A DNA stretch of 64,000 nt, taken from positions 806,001-870,000 of the forward strand of contig OY755172.1 in the NCBI GenBank assembly GCA_963576735.1, written 5' to 3'. Position 1 is the first letter of the stretch, and each line of letters starts with the position of its first letter. The notes under the pieces were generated by a model that was given only the letters and a program-made list of their open reading frames with translations, was not told the DNA's origin and searched no databases. Below are positions 34,565 through 46,139 of this stretch, one piece after another. Source of the DNA: Bedellia somnulentella. Lineage: Eukaryota > Arthropoda > Insecta > Lepidoptera > Bedelliidae. A program made the position numbers and the translations under genes.

Positions 34565-34676
34565 CTTAATTTTTATCATCTTGTCCCCTATCAACTACCA
34601 AATGTGGCTGAGGAGTTTCTAGCTCTGGAGCTCTGGCTGCCCCTTTTTGGGATTTATAGCCGTGAGTATATGTGTG
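34565..34676 (+). repeat. Repeat A, 3' half
   Basis: CTACCAAATGTGGCTGAGGA to GCCGTGAGTATATGTGTG, directly followed by a complete second copy (tandem). Confidence 0.68.
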
Positions 34677-34680
34677 TCTG

Positions 34681-34924
34681 CTGTGTAGTGTCGGCTCAGA
34701 ATAGCACTACCCCATTTCTTCCAGTCGGTGTACGATAGAGGCGACTAATGGTAATAAGGATTTTGAGGGATTTTTGGGCGATGCGGGTGAAGACCCATCA
34801 CCAACAATCTTTATTTCACCATCTTTTCCCCACGCAACTTCCAAAAGCGGCTGAGGAATTTCTAATTCCTTAGCTCTGGCTACCCCTTCTAGGGATTTAT
34901 TGCCGTGAGTATATGTATGTATGT
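34681..34924 (+). repeat. Repeat A copy
   Basis: Full-length sense copy, from CTGTGTAGTGTCGGCTCAG to the ATGTATGTATG tail. Confidence 0.8.
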
Positions 34925-34929
34925 TCAAG

Positions 34930-35615
34930 TTTGCAATCTGTTGTCACTAAGCTTAATTTAAATAAATTAATGAAAATATAAGTTGATTTCTTTGAAATCT
35001 ATGTCTAAGTTCTACTGACAAACAAGCTTCTTGGATAGTGCTAACAGACACTTATATAATTTTTTTTATTAATGGTTTAACGGCCCTGGTTACTAGACCT
35101 TTTGAGCATGAGAATTATATCATAAATATACCCAGACTAAACATAAACCAGCTTCAATTGACGTTAAGAGCAGTAATTCTATATTTTCTTAGTCTGTGGC
35201 AACTTCACTAAAACTAACGATAGTCCATCAAACGTAACACCCACAATCAGCGACCGGGTTACATAAGAGTGTGGCAACACTGACAGCGCTGGCAACCCAG
35301 GATCCATTGAGAAACGTCAATAGAAAGTGTGAAGGTCAGTGCGCGACGTCCACTGAATCATGCGTGCTTATTTGCATTCGAATTAACGATTATTAACTCG
35401 GACATTTATTTATTGGCGAATTCAATTGGCTTGTCAACTTGTCATTAAGTTGTGCACCTCCGATTGTAATGCCGTTGAATATGAATTTATGGTATTACTG
35501 TTGTTTTACATGAGAGCGATAAAAAGGGTTTTATCAGCTTTTTGTCCGAAACATCTTTAAAAATCCGTCAACCGTCATACCTTATCTTTTTTGTATATTA
35601 TTCAATCGGTAATCT
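34930..35615. other. Intronic DNA, nothing recognised
   Basis: 35220-35360 is GC-richer but has no open frame or splice context that I can defend. Confidence 0.4.
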
Positions 35616-35618
35616 AAC

Positions 35619-35871
35619 ATACATACATATACATACATATACTCACAGCTATATTTCCCTAGAAGGGGTAGCCAGAGCTAAGGAATTATAAATTCCTCAG
35701 CCACTTTTGGAAGTTGAGTGGGGAAAAGATGGTAAAGATAAAGGTTTTTAGTGATGGGTCTCCAACCGCATCGCCCAAAAATCCCTAAAAGCCCCAATAC
35801 CGTTAGTCGCCTCGTACGTACACCAACCGGAAGAAATGGGGTAGTGCTATTCTAAGCCGGCACTACACAGC
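35619..35871 (-). repeat. Repeat A copy
   Basis: Full-length antisense copy with a duplicated ACATACATAT tail. Confidence 0.8.
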
Positions 35872-35879
35872 AACATACT

Positions 35880-36900
35880 CATATTTATTTATAACTCAAA
35901 TTTGAAACTGAACATTTTAGATATGAATCATTGTTTGCTAATCACACATCTTCACTTGCATCTTTTAACACGCTTATCGCGCAAAACATAAAATCAACTT
36001 GAATATTTTATTTCAAATTTATATTGATATTGTGTCTGTTCATATTGAGGTCATTTATAATACAATGGTGACGACAATGTCATACTTAAATATAGACAAA
36101 AAAAAATATGTTTGACGCTAAAAACTTGAGTGAGTTAAGGATCTGAAGCTCTCTGATTAATATAAGGAAGTTGAGTTATCTGAATCTAAATATTCTAATA
36201 TATCACAAAAAATCTCCTATGAACATCTTGCAGTAAAATTGACACATTTTTTTAAACTTTATTGCACGTATGTTTGTAGCTATAATTGGCGCAGTAATTA
36301 TTGAAATAAAATTTCTATCACAGAAATCCCTTCACAATGACAAATATTACCTAAAATGCCTCAAAATAAAAAAAACTACAAGAGCCATCTTTTGTTTTCT
36401 TAAATTCAAATGAAACTTACATATAATTATTTTATTCTGACACAGTAATAAATTTAAAGATTGTCAGCTACAATAAAAAAACAAAGGCTTATTTTACTTA
36501 GTCAAGAGAAATGTCATAGAGAGGCATCAACAAATTCAAGCATGGCTGCATCAAATACGAATCCCGCCTAAAACCAGGATTTGACAATTAGACAAACCAC
36601 CGGGCAAATATCCTGCGTTTTTTTATAAATTTACAATAGTGTTGCGTGACAAGAAACGCAAACAGACAAAATCTAAGCAAACACGACAGACAAACAGCGA
36701 AGTTCAAATACCTATATTAGTGATGAAGGCCAGCCATGGTTGCGTGCGCGAGGATGTTGACGACACGAAGGAAATTATGCATATATTTACCAGCAGGCAC
36801 CTAGACCTGTTTCTATCAACTCATTATTGATACGACGTAATAAATGATTAATGATGTGCAGCAAAGTCACACAATTCTAACTTTTTTTCTTGGTACAGTA
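35880..36900. other. AT-rich intronic DNA
   Basis: A 63-codon open frame at 36639-36830 has no recognised family. Confidence 0.4.
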
Positions 36901-36907
36901 GCAGGCC

Positions 36908-37147
36908 GTGTAGTGCGGACTTCAAATGTCACTACCCCTATCTACCCATGGGTGTCGTAAGAGGCGACTAAGGGTTTGAGGCTTTTTTAAGTAGTTTTTG
37001 GACGATGCAGATGGAGACCCATTACCAAACAATACTTTATTTCCACCATCTTCTCCCCTATCAACTTCCAAATGTGGCTGAGGAGTTTCTAGCTCTGAAG
37101 CTCTGGCTACCGTTTTAGGGATTTATGGCCGTGAGTATATGTATGTA
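36908..37147 (+). repeat. Repeat A copy
   Basis: GTGTAGTGCGGACTTCAAAT to GGCCGTGAGTATATGTATG; belongs to the subtype with ATACTTTATTTCCACCATC. Confidence 0.78.
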
Positions 37148-37149
37148 GC

Positions 37150-38278
37150 AGTTACCCAAAAAAATTATGAAACTCAAAGTTCGAGTCAAAGTTTTCAAGT
37201 TATTATTGGGCAATATGGTTAGAAACAATTCACCAAAAATACTAACTTCATTTTCACTGACTATTATGGCAGATATCTAATAACGTGTTTATATTTTTAG
37301 GAGAAAATTCGTGAAAGACGAGTCTAATCTATAAGAATTAGGTTTTTCGTCCTGCGTATGAGACCCCAAGAACTGAAAACTCTTTAGCTCAGAATGAATA
37401 TTTCTAACAAAAACGTTTAAAACTTCAAAAAACTAGTGAATCCGCTAAATTACAAAAACTAACCTCATTTCTACTTTCCATTATCCTCTAAAATTCACAG
37501 TTATTCGTGTTCTGTGCCACTTCTCAAATACGTGCCATGTGTTTTGTGAAGTATACAAACTCTTTTGATAAATTTTAAGTTTATGTTTAGAGTGGGTGTC
37601 ATGGAAGCAACACTTTCTAACGGCATTCAAAGGCAGAAAAAGATAGATATATTTTAAAATCAAAAGCATTGTTGTAGAAAAATGAATATGTGTATTCTCT
37701 ATTCTCCGCCTTCCATTCCTTCTCATTCTTTGGCCAAGTTTTAAAATAATTAAGGATAACAAACAAAAACTTTGAGTTGGATAAGATAGAATCCACATGA
37801 CCCAACTTTCTTAGAATAAAAACTCCTTAGGAACTGGTCGCCGCATACGTCACCCTCGGAAAGAGACGGGATATAGCTGTACCAACTTCTTTTGAAAACT
37901 TATTGCATCAACTTTAATACTAACAATAATAGGCAGTCTCGAATCTGCTTAAACTTTACGACTCATAATTACTAAAACCACTGAAATTATATTTTTATTT
38001 CAATAAGTTACATACAATTCAAATTTCCGGCAACATCTAGCAATCACGCACTACACCCACAGAAGCAAAACAAAACGTCTGTTTGCGGAACCGCACCGTA
38101 TCATTACAATATTATGTAAAGTTTATATAAAAACCCCAGTTAAAATAGCGTACAACATTAATATTATTTAACTGTCGAGTAGCCCAGTTCGTGATCATTT
38201 CTGTGATGCAACCCGACATTTTGAATGCCATTTTTATTTTTATTACTGTGTTTCTTGGTTCTTGTTTTTTTGAGCCAA
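37150..38278. other. Intronic DNA, nothing recognised
   Basis: Overlapping minus-strand frames at 37481-37805 lack support. Confidence 0.4.
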
Positions 38279-38281
38279 TAT

Positions 38282-38629
38282 GCAACCTTAATTTGTGACT
38301 GTGACCTCAATACTAACAGTTTTATCAAATTTCATTTGATTACACTATGCACGTTTAATCTTTTCCATATTTCAAATAGTAAATACTACTCAAGGCTATA
38401 AATTCATAAACGGGGTAGCCAGAGCTTTGGGACTAGAAATTCCTCAGCCACTTTTGAAATAATAAATAATTGTTGGTGACGGGTCCAATCACATCGCCCA
38501 AATTTACTTTAAAGGCCCCTTTATCCTAAATCGCCATTCACCATCAGGTGAAATCTTTCGTGCATAGTGTAATCAAATGAAATTTGATAAAACTGTTAGT
38601 ATTGAGGTCACAGACGCAAATTAAGGTTG
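38282..38629. repeat. ~71-bp inverted repeat flanking part of repeat A
   Basis: Arms 38282-38353 and 38559-38629 match as inverted copies (CAACCTTAATTTG and GACCTCAATACTAACAG blocks) with few differences. The right arm interrupts the repeat A copy at its GTCGCC block. Confidence 0.7.
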
Positions 38630-38700
38630 AATCACCCACGTGTAAAAATGGGGTAGTGTTTTTCTAAGCCAACACAGCACACATACACAGCCTAATTAAA
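38390..38700 (-). repeat. Repeat A copy interrupted by ~90 bp
   Basis: Begins CTCAAGGCTATAAATTC and resumes at ATCACCCACGTGTAAAAATG after the inverted-repeat arm. Confidence 0.7.
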
Positions 38701-38989
38701 AATATATGAATTTCAAAAATATGTTTCAAGTAGCACCGACACAAAAGGTTGAGAATTTCTAAAAAGATATAATCTTTGATGACACTGATACTTAACATAT
38801 ACAAATACCTAAAATCGCCACTGAAATTTACGGCTTCAGCGATATATTCTAAAATCATAGAATATGCAAGGTAATTTGTGGTGTTGTTAACCTTAATTTA
38901 ATTTAATTCATTTAGGTCACGCACGATACTTCAGGCAAAGATAATACCACTGTACCTCCAGTAGCATTATAACGCATCATCCAAGAGCA

Positions 38990-39045
38990 ATCTTCTTTCT
39001 TTGGGTGCCATCTCCTATCGGAGGTCGGCTATCAAGAGCAATGGG
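38990..39045. repeat. Short insect LINE-derived fragment
   Basis: CTTTGGGTGCCATCTCCTAT followed by CGGAGGTCGGCTATCA is a string I know from many insect repeats. Family uncertain. Confidence 0.35.
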
Positions 39046-39059
39046 ACAGCGCTATTCTA

Positions 39060-39218
39060 AAGAGCTTATTCCATTTGTCTGAATGAAGACGTCTGAAAGC
39101 CACAGAATCTGAATTCAGACTAGTGGAATAACGTTCAGAACGCTAGAACTGAAATTTGTGTAGTGGAATAACAAGCGTCTGAATTCAGCAACGACAAAGT
39201 GTAATGGAATAAGCTCTT
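39060..39218. mobile_element. MITE with AAGAGCTTATTCCATT TIRs
   Basis: TA target repeats (39058-39059 and 39219-39220) border clean ends AAGAGCTTATTCCATT and its complement. At 159 bp, it is the best copy of the family also at 14508 and 62995. Confidence 0.75.
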
Positions 39219-39638
39219 TACTCAAAACTGTAATTAAATCTAACAGATAAAACTCTACAATCATCATCAAAATAGATTACACCAAGTAACAACCTTTCCA
39301 AGTGATATTTATGAATTGGGTAATTCCACGTATTTAGCAACGAACTAACATAGTCATTATGTATTTATGGTATTAGCACATGATCCGAGCCGGCACGCTT
39401 ACGTAAAAAACATAGTTTTCAGACCATCTCGGTGTCTTGTCCAAATTAATGGCTATTCGTTACTCAATATTGTTATGAAATATTTAAATCTTACTCGAAG
39501 TCCACAGCATTTTTTTAAATCGAGAAATTATCTGTTTTGCAATGCAACTCAAATCTACATATCATTGATTGCTACTTTGAGCATATGTTTACAATTGTAT
39601 AAAAATAGCATTATGGGCATGATGTTGCTATACTAACT

Positions 39639-39836
39639 ATACATACATATAATCACGGCCATAACTTCCAAAAGGGGTAGCCAGAGCTTTGGAGCTAGAA
39701 ACTCCTCAGCGACATTTGGAAGTTTGAAGAAAAAGACGCCAAAAACCACTTTTAAAAGCCCCACACCCTTAGTCGCCTCTTACGACACCCGTGGGTAGAA
39801 AGGGGTAATGACATTCTAAGCCGGCACTACAAGGCA
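39639..39836 (-). repeat. Repeat A copy, internally deleted
   Basis: TACATACATATAATCACGGC to GCCGGCACTACAAGGC, with ~45 bp missing in the middle. Confidence 0.72.
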
Positions 39837-39839
39837 ACA

Positions 39840-40610
39840 CAAACTATCGGCACACCAACTATACATTTGGCTGTAATCTGAGAAAGGTAGTCAGAATAAA
39901 CACTTCGGTTTAAGGATGTTGATTATTATTGTCAGTCATACTTAATGCTACAACATAGTGTCGACTTAAAATATATTATTATGTTGGTCCTAAGTGAGAT
40001 TCAGACTGCCGACTGATGTAATTATTAGATGTTATTTACAATCCATCACCGGATATCCTTTTAATCACCGTTCATATTTAATGTGTTCTTGTGCTTTGGG
40101 ACTCCGCGCTGTCTCTATATATTTCTATTTAAAAGAAGTAGAGTAATAAGAAACGAGTACGAAAATTCAAGAATTTGAGAAAAGCGAAATACATTGACAG
40201 GATCGTAGAAAGTCATCGTAAAAAGTCTCTGCCTACCTCGAAATAAATTAATGGTGCGGCGGCTGTAAGAATGTAAGCGAGTCCCTTGTGACAGCACTCT
40301 ATATTTCTAATGCCTTACAAAGTTGTAACAGATAATGTATGCTTACACTAAAGGGAACTAATAGCGTGACTCTAGGAATGTATGCATTCTTTACTTAAGC
40401 TTTTTAGAAATAACGCCCCTCTCTTATAAATGTTCGTAATGAGTGTTAAACATATTTTAGTATTTACAAAAATTAAAAACATCCATTTGGCATTTTGTAA
40501 AATAGTGATAACGGGAGATTTATTTCTATAAACATATGTGCTCTATTGTCACTGTCTACTTTAATGCGAGCTAATGAAGAACTAATACATAATAACAAAA
40601 GGAAACAAAA
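39840..40610. other. Intron 1 just downstream of exon 1
   Basis: Includes a weak RTE-like 3' end fragment (AAGTCTCTGCCTACCTCG) near 40220. Nothing else is recognised. Confidence 0.4.
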
Positions 40611-40616
40611 ACTTAC

Positions 40617-41244
40617 TTTTCATCGCCCAAAGTTTTTTCTCTATCAGCCCTTCCACATATTCCTGCAACTCGATTTTGCATTCTCCCCGAACTGTGCTCT
40701 TCAACTCATGCCACTGCTTCACCAATATTTCAGCATCAAACACTCTCAATATATTATCCATGCCCAAATACATATCTTCCCCTACAACATTATCTCGTCT
40801 TAAATTCAAATTTCGAGTCTCGTTAATCGTTGTCCGAATAGAATCCGATATTTTATGTATGATCGATTCTTTATTCGGTTTCGCTGATGTTTTATTTTGT
40901 TTCGTATGTTTGACGATGTGCTGGACGTTATGCGATTTCTCAGTACTCGAGAGAATCGACTCATCTTTTTCTGAGAAAGCATCCGCAAAACTTAGTCCGT
41001 CGTCGTCGGAAAAAACATCGAAGGATTCCTCATTTCTCCTGCTCGCATTCGGTTCGGCCACTGATCCGATTAAATCGGAAGTAAGTGGGCTTTCATCATC
41101 GATACCACCTTTTGCACTAGCTTTTTTAATTGTTTGAAATGCGTCTATTAAAGCACTACGTAACTTTTCTTCACGAACTCCATTTGTATCACAATTGACT
41201 GATAATGTCGCACTTAAAACGAAAACTAGCACTAAAGGAGACAT
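40617..41244 (-). CDS. Exon 1 of NRF-6-like membrane acyltransferase (signal peptide and NRF-domain start)
   Basis: Minus-strand exon starting at ATG 41244 and ending A|GTAAGT, giving 209 codons plus 1 nt. The N-terminus is a secretory signal (MSPLVLVFVLSATLSVNC). A long Ser/Asp/Glu-rich linker follows (for example FDVFSDDDGLSFADAF), with Lys/Asn-rich stretches that look disordered. The C-terminal ~45 residues (ILVKQWHEL to ECKIELQEY and KKLWAMK) match the start of the NRF domain, where C...L..Y...L..K.LWA.KM precedes D-A-S-G. Exon 2 supplies that continuation in phase. The start is chosen because the signal peptide follows directly and upstream sequence is GC-rich and non-coding. The product should enter the secretory pathway with a luminal N-terminal domain. 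A raw ORF that runs past the donor for 10 residues is intron read-through. Confidence 0.78.
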
Positions 41245-41480
41245 TATATTATTTTTTAATTTTTCACTTAGTCATTTTTTAACACATCATTATTTGGTGT
41301 TGCGTGTTAGTGTTGGTACGGTATCGATGTTGGTTTTCGACTGTGCGCAAGAGCATGGGAGTTCCGTAGAGTGGGGAGTGTGACATAACGTCGGTTACGA
41401 GGTTCGGAGGCACTTTCACTGCGGAGCCGCGCGCAGGTGACTGCATCCTTGTAGGGCGCCGCGGATGCCCCACTAGAACA
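41245..41480 (-). promoter_or_regulatory. Probable 5' UTR and promoter of the NRF-like gene
   Basis: Directly upstream of the exon 1 ATG. 41335-41475 is clearly GC-richer than its surroundings (GCGCGCGGCTCCGCAGTG on the minus strand), unlike the AT-rich background. No TATA box or initiator can be fixed. Confidence 0.35.
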
Positions 41481-41854
41481 TCGGGTTAGGCAATTAATGA
41501 GTGAATGTCGAGTAAATATGCTTTATCATAATACTGACGTGCATGTTTTGGTGGACAAATTGGGCAATTGGTATTTTCGAAACCTAATTTCGGTTGCGTT
41601 CGTGAATCCAAAATAATTAGATTTACACAACGGCTTTAATGCGTTTTGTTTTGTATAAGTGTAATGAATAGGCTCGTTGGCTGCGAGTTACGTTTGATAA
41701 TTTGAATGTACGCGCAAATGTATGACTTGCAACTATTTGACGTGATCGCCTAACGAGCAGGTGTTAAAGCTTTGATACCAATATTTACTTAACCCTTTAT
41801 AAATCTAGACAAAGAGAAATTTTAAGCAATTTGAGGGATTCAAAAAACTGGTTA

Positions 41855-41980
41855 AGTCCCAAAAAAGGGGCAGCCAGAGCTTCAGAAGCCTCATAAAGCC
41901 TAAAACCTCATAACCCTGGGTCGTCTCTTATAACACGCGCAGAATTAAAATAGTTCGTGCTATTCCAAACCACCTCTCCA
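41855..41980 (-). repeat. Repeat A, degraded
   Basis: AAAAAGGGGCAGCCAGAGCT, then AACCCTGGGTCGTCTCTTAT; most of the centre is lost. Confidence 0.55.
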
Positions 41981-42156
41981 CATCTCGATCGAAAAAACAA
42001 CATACATATGAATCAAATTAGTACCCTCATAACTTGCTACGTATACGATAATTTTATTTAAGTATAGTTCCACAACCTTTAACATAACAATTGAAAAAAA
42101 AACAGGGATTTTTTTGGTGCCAGCGATAATACCCGTTAAATAGGTACTTTAAAACA

Positions 42157-42431
42157 TACATACATACATACATATACTTATACTCACGGCTATATTTCCC
42201 TAAAAGGGGTAGCCAGAGCTAAGTAATTATAAATTCCTCAGCCACTTTTGGAAGTTGAATAAGGAAAAAATTGTAAAAATAAAGGTTTTTGGTGATGGGT
42301 CTCCAACCGCATCGCCCAAAAATCCAATAAAAAGCCCCAAAACCCTTAGTCGCCTCGTACGACACCCGTGGGTAGAAAGGGGTAGCGACATTCTAAGCCG
42401 GCACTACACGGCAAAGCCGGCACTACACGGT
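42157..42431 (-). repeat. Repeat A copy with duplicated 5' end
   Basis: Full antisense copy whose end GCCGGCACTACACGG is present twice (42400-42431). Confidence 0.75.
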
Positions 42432-42514
42432 ACATTAAAAGTCCCATATATCTCTACTATCTACTTCAAAACATCACGTTATATTTTGGTCACCCGGCGA
42501 TCAGATGATTAGAA

Positions 42515-42590
42515 ACATCCATGTGAGTTTCCTTAGTATGGTTTCCCTCACCGTTAACAACCTTGATATACTAATCACACATTGAATTTA
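42515..42590 (-). repeat. SINE B internal fragment
   Basis: CATGTGAGTTTCCTTAGTAT, TTCCCTCACCGTTAACAACC and TAATCACACAT keep the SINE B order. Confidence 0.5.
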
Positions 42591-42594
42591 ACAT

Positions 42595-43005
42595 CATTGC
42601 ATTGAAACCATCTTTATCCAACTCACAAAATTTTCAAAACCTCTTTTTATTGGATTTAGTGGATTTGAACTCTAGTACTTCTACCATCCTCTAGAAAATC
42701 TATGGGGTAAACAAAACGACCTGTCACAGTAAATTTAAGTTAAATTAGCTTCAAGGTAGAGTCTTTTCCGACTCATCCTTTTAAAGGTTCACTTAAAAGT
42801 TACTTATTATAAAGTACGTACTTAGGATAAAACTTTATCGCTGCTTGCATTTTTTAACACTCATAACATACTTATCTTAAGAACTAATTAACCCATAACT
42901 AAAAATCCTCTTAAAAGTCTCACTCTATCGGTTCTTTACATACAAATTTATAATACTATATTTCGTTACGTACTAGTAGATTGAGAAACGTCAATTTATA
43001 TGATA
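42595..43005. other. Non-coding, nothing recognised
   Basis: Upstream of the NRF-like gene; AT-rich. Confidence 0.4.
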
Positions 43006-43009
43006 TAAC

Positions 43010-43376
43010 ATATCATAATAACATAAACGTTCACGCCGAATATCCCCGAGGAGGTTGGCAGAGGTACTAATACTTCTGAACATCACGTGACTTTGTCACC
43101 TGGTGTTCAGTCAGAGTACCCACGTTTTGCATGGACAGTGTACTCACGTGATAGGGGGCAGGCCTATCGCCGTTTTATACGAAAACACTGTCACATGACT
43201 AAGTACAACTCAGCCATGTGGGTTTCCTCACGATGTTTTCCCTCACCGTTAACAACCATGATAAATTAACCACACATATGTCTTTAGAAAAGACAAATTG
43301 GTGTAGGCCCGACCCAGGATTTGAACACTAGTCGTTTGCACGATAACCGAGTGTTCTACCCACTGGGCTATCACGG
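43010..43376 (-). repeat. SINE B, full-length antisense
   Basis: ATAACATAAACGTTCACGCC to TACCCACTGGGCTATCACG, nearly identical to 33896-34266. Intact A and B boxes on the minus strand. Confidence 0.8.
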
Positions 43377-43499
43377 TTGCTATGAGTTGCTATATTATAT
43401 GATATGTCACTGAAATATCTGAATGAAAGTCAATATAAACGCGTATTAACGTACACATTTAAGAATGTTCACTAAGAAAAAGTAAAGAATAAAACTTAT

Positions 43500-43700
43500 C
43501 ACTTTGTCGTAGTGATTTGGTAGCCAACATGAGGCTTTGCAATGGTAGACTGACGGGCTCGACTCTATGCCGAATAGAGTGGTTTGGCCGTTGCTCGCAC
43601 GCTGGCCTAGGTCAGATTGGCAGGCTAAAATGGTGATAGCAGCCGGGATCGATGGCTTTGAGGCTCTCCGAAGCACGGAATCATCATAATAATCAGAGAA
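43500..43700 (-). repeat. Unclassified interspersed repeat
   Basis: GCTCTCCGAAGCACGGAATC and GTTGCTCGCACGCTGGCC resemble a LINE 3' region I have seen in moth genomes. Family not assigned. Confidence 0.3.
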
Positions 43701-43859
43701 TCAGTTAATTGATAATGCAGCCATACCAAAATTCTTTGAATCTCACGAATTAAACTTTAACCTTCCAGGAATTGAATTCGATAACTCCAAATCTTGACCC
43801 AATCGCTACAACCGTTAGACTACGAAGGCAGTAAAGGAAAAGTCTAAAGTCCTATGTTT

Positions 43860-44090
43860 GGTATATTAATCAAGGTTGCTAAAAATGAGGGAAAACATTG
43901 TAAGGAAACCCACATGGTCGGGTTTTACTTCGTCATGTGACAGATTTCTTACAAAGTGGCGATAGCCTTGCTCCTTGTCATTTGATTACATTTTCGAGTA
44001 AATAGTGGGCTCTCTGAAAATCGGATGACCAAATTTCGCGTGACGTTCAACATGTATGTAATCTCCGCCACTCCTTAGGAAATATACTGC
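43860..44090 (+). repeat. SINE B, diverged, head missing
   Basis: AGGAAACCCACATGGTCGG, CGTCATGTGACAG, TTACAAAGTGGCGATAGCC, TCCGCCACTCCTTAGGAAAT. An old copy. Confidence 0.6.
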
Positions 44091-44282
44091 TATAAATATC
44101 AATACGAGAATAAGATTATCATTACTCAAGGTTGACCGGAAGTACAGTTCGAAAAATAGGTAGACGAACAAATATTATCCTATAAGATTGCCTTTAACCT
44201 CCAAAATACCAAAACATATAGATATTAGGGTCATCATCAACGCAGTTAAAATCCCTTCATTTTTAACCGACTTCAACTTCAG

Positions 44283-44495
44283 CCCACGGGTGTCTTAAGA
44301 GACGACTAAGGGTATAGGTCTCCTTTAAGTGGTCTTTGGGCGATGCGGTTGGATACCCATCACCAATGATACTTCATTTCTAGCATCTTGTCTCCTATCA
44401 ACACCCGAATGTGGCTGAGGAGTTTCTAACTCTGAAGCTCTGGCTGCCCCTTTTTGGGATTTATGGCCGTGAGTATATGTATGTTTGTATGTTTA
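44283..44495 (+). repeat. Repeat A copy, 5'-truncated
   Basis: CCCACGGGTGTCTTAAGAGA to GGCCGTGAGTATATGTATG. Confidence 0.75.
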
Positions 44496-44499
44496 CGAA

Positions 44500-44865
44500 C
44501 TCGGTCAAAACCTACAATTAAGACATTACACAACAAAGCAACAAAACAAACCGGTGAACTGAGTACTTTCATGTAAGCTTTTATTTGCGTAGCCTACTCG
44601 CCGCTTTTCCTTGTTGCAACAGCCTTGCCGATTTCGCAAGTTCGGAATGAACTTTGTCTGTTACTGGTATTTGTTAATAAGTTCATTAGCTGGCACATGG
44701 CACTCTTACACCATTTCTTTCCGACGATGTTGGGACTATAGGACGATAGTAGTCGGTGATGGTCGATCAGCGCAATGGGCTGTATGCAGAGCATTGACGG
44801 ATACTAACTTATAGAGTTCGTTGAGTGATTGGGCACACAATGTCCTTGATAATTTGAGCAGGACT
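44500..44865. other. Non-coding, nothing recognised
   Basis: A short plus-strand frame (44611-44814) lacks support. Confidence 0.4.
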
Positions 44866-44867
44866 GT

Positions 44868-44960
44868 GAATATTTAAGATCGTACAAAGGGGCAATCGAT
44901 AGTCTCTGCCTACTCCAATGGGATATGATGGCGTGAGTATATTTATGTATGTATTTCATT
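44868..44960 (+). repeat. RTE-like LINE 3' end
   Basis: GATCGTACAAAGGGGCAATC, GATAGTCTCTGCCTACTCCA and GGCGTGAGTATATTTATGTATG match the LINE 3' end at 52703 (reverse). Confidence 0.65.
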
Positions 44961-45026
44961 TTGAATTTACACTTGTGAGAAAATATGATACAAAATTATA
45001 ATTATTTTTTTCTTATTTATCATACC

Positions 45027-45272
45027 TACATACATACATATAGTCATGGCTATATTTCCCTAGAAGGGGTAGCCAGAGATAAGGAATTATAAATTCCTCA
45101 GCCACTTTTAGAAGTTGAGTGGGGAAAAGATGGTAAAAATAAAGGTTGTTGGTGATGGGTCTCCAACCGCATCGCCCAAAAATCCAATAAAAAGCCCCAA
45201 TACCCTTAGTCGCCTCTTACGACACCCGTGGGTAGAAAGGGGTAGCGACATTCTAAGCCGGCACTACACGGT
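45027..45272 (-). repeat. Repeat A copy
   Basis: Full antisense copy from TACATACATACATATAGTCA to CCGGCACTACACGG. Confidence 0.8.
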
Positions 45273-45514
45273 ATTATCATAACTATCCGGTTGAATATCA
45301 GAGAAATCAAATAGCGTTACAGAAAAATACGAGTAACTTAAAGGTTAAACTGCGTAGGAACGTAGGAAAATGTTACCTTACATATAATACTTCACACGCA
45401 ACAAACCTGTAACTTCGCATTAATGAACATGATCCTGATCGTGAACTTGAAGGAAGTAAATGAATGAAGCTAAGGAAAATATATTACTGAGGTTTTGATC
45501 GGTAAATAGATACA

Positions 45515-45588
45515 TCCCCTGATAGTTATTTTGTAAACATATTTCATGTACAGAATTGACCTCTCTACAGATTTATTATAAGTTTAGA
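45515..45588 (-). repeat. Helitron H1 5'-end fragment
   Basis: GTACAGAATTGACCTCTCTA, then CAGATTTATTATAAGTTTAGA, is the antisense 5' end of H1. It abuts SINE B at 45589. Confidence 0.7.
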
Positions 45589-45830
45589 TGTTCAGAGTAA
45601 CCAAGTTTTTTGGACAGTGCGTGCCTTTCGCCGCTTTTGTACGAACACATTCACTGTCAGATGACTAAATACAATTTGATCATGTTTACTTACGTTGTTT
45701 TCTTTCACCGTTAACAACCTTGATAAATTAACCACACATACGACTAAGCAAAAGACTCCGACTCAGGATTTCAACCGACTAACGCCTCTTTGCTTGAAAG
45801 CGGTAGTTTTCCAACTGAGCGATCAATGTA
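45589..45830 (-). repeat. SINE B, diverged
   Basis: TTCAGAGTAACCAAG, CACTGTCAGATGACTAAATA, then a tRNA-like end (TTTCCAACTGAGCGATCAAT). Confidence 0.6.
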
Positions 45831-45887
45831 GTTAAATATGACTGTAGAAAATAGACTTCCAAAATAAAATCAAACGTATACGCTTGC

Positions 45888-46133
45888 CGTGTAGTGTCGG
45901 CTTAGAATAGCACTACCCCGTTTCTACCGATGGGTGTACGTAAGAGGCGACTAACGGTATTGGGGCTTTTAAGGGATTTTTGGGCGATGCGGTTGGAGAC
46001 CCATCACCAACAACCTTTACTTTACCGTATTTTCCTTACTCAACTTTCCAAAAGTGGCTGAGGAATTTCTAATTCCTTAGCTCTGGCCACCCCTTCTAGG
46101 GATTTGTAGCCGTGAGTATATGTATGTATGTAT
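45888..46133 (+). repeat. Repeat A copy
   Basis: GCCGTGTAGTGTCGGCTTAG to the ATGTATGTATG tail, full length. Confidence 0.82.
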
Positions 46134-46139
46134 TTATTC

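Larger units (their letters stand above)
5159..40616 (-). other. Intron 1 of the NRF-like gene (~35.5 kb), transposon-filled
   Basis: It is defined by the GTAAGT donor after exon 1 (40611-40616) and the CAG acceptor before exon 2. The exon phases agree (1 nt carried over, ATG codon restored). All repeats listed between these points sit inside this intron. This assumes no small extra exon lies between them. Confidence 0.65.

Noticed and set aside
40676..41137. 153-codon plus-strand ORF
   Set aside because: It is the antisense of NRF-like exon 1 and has no family features of its own.
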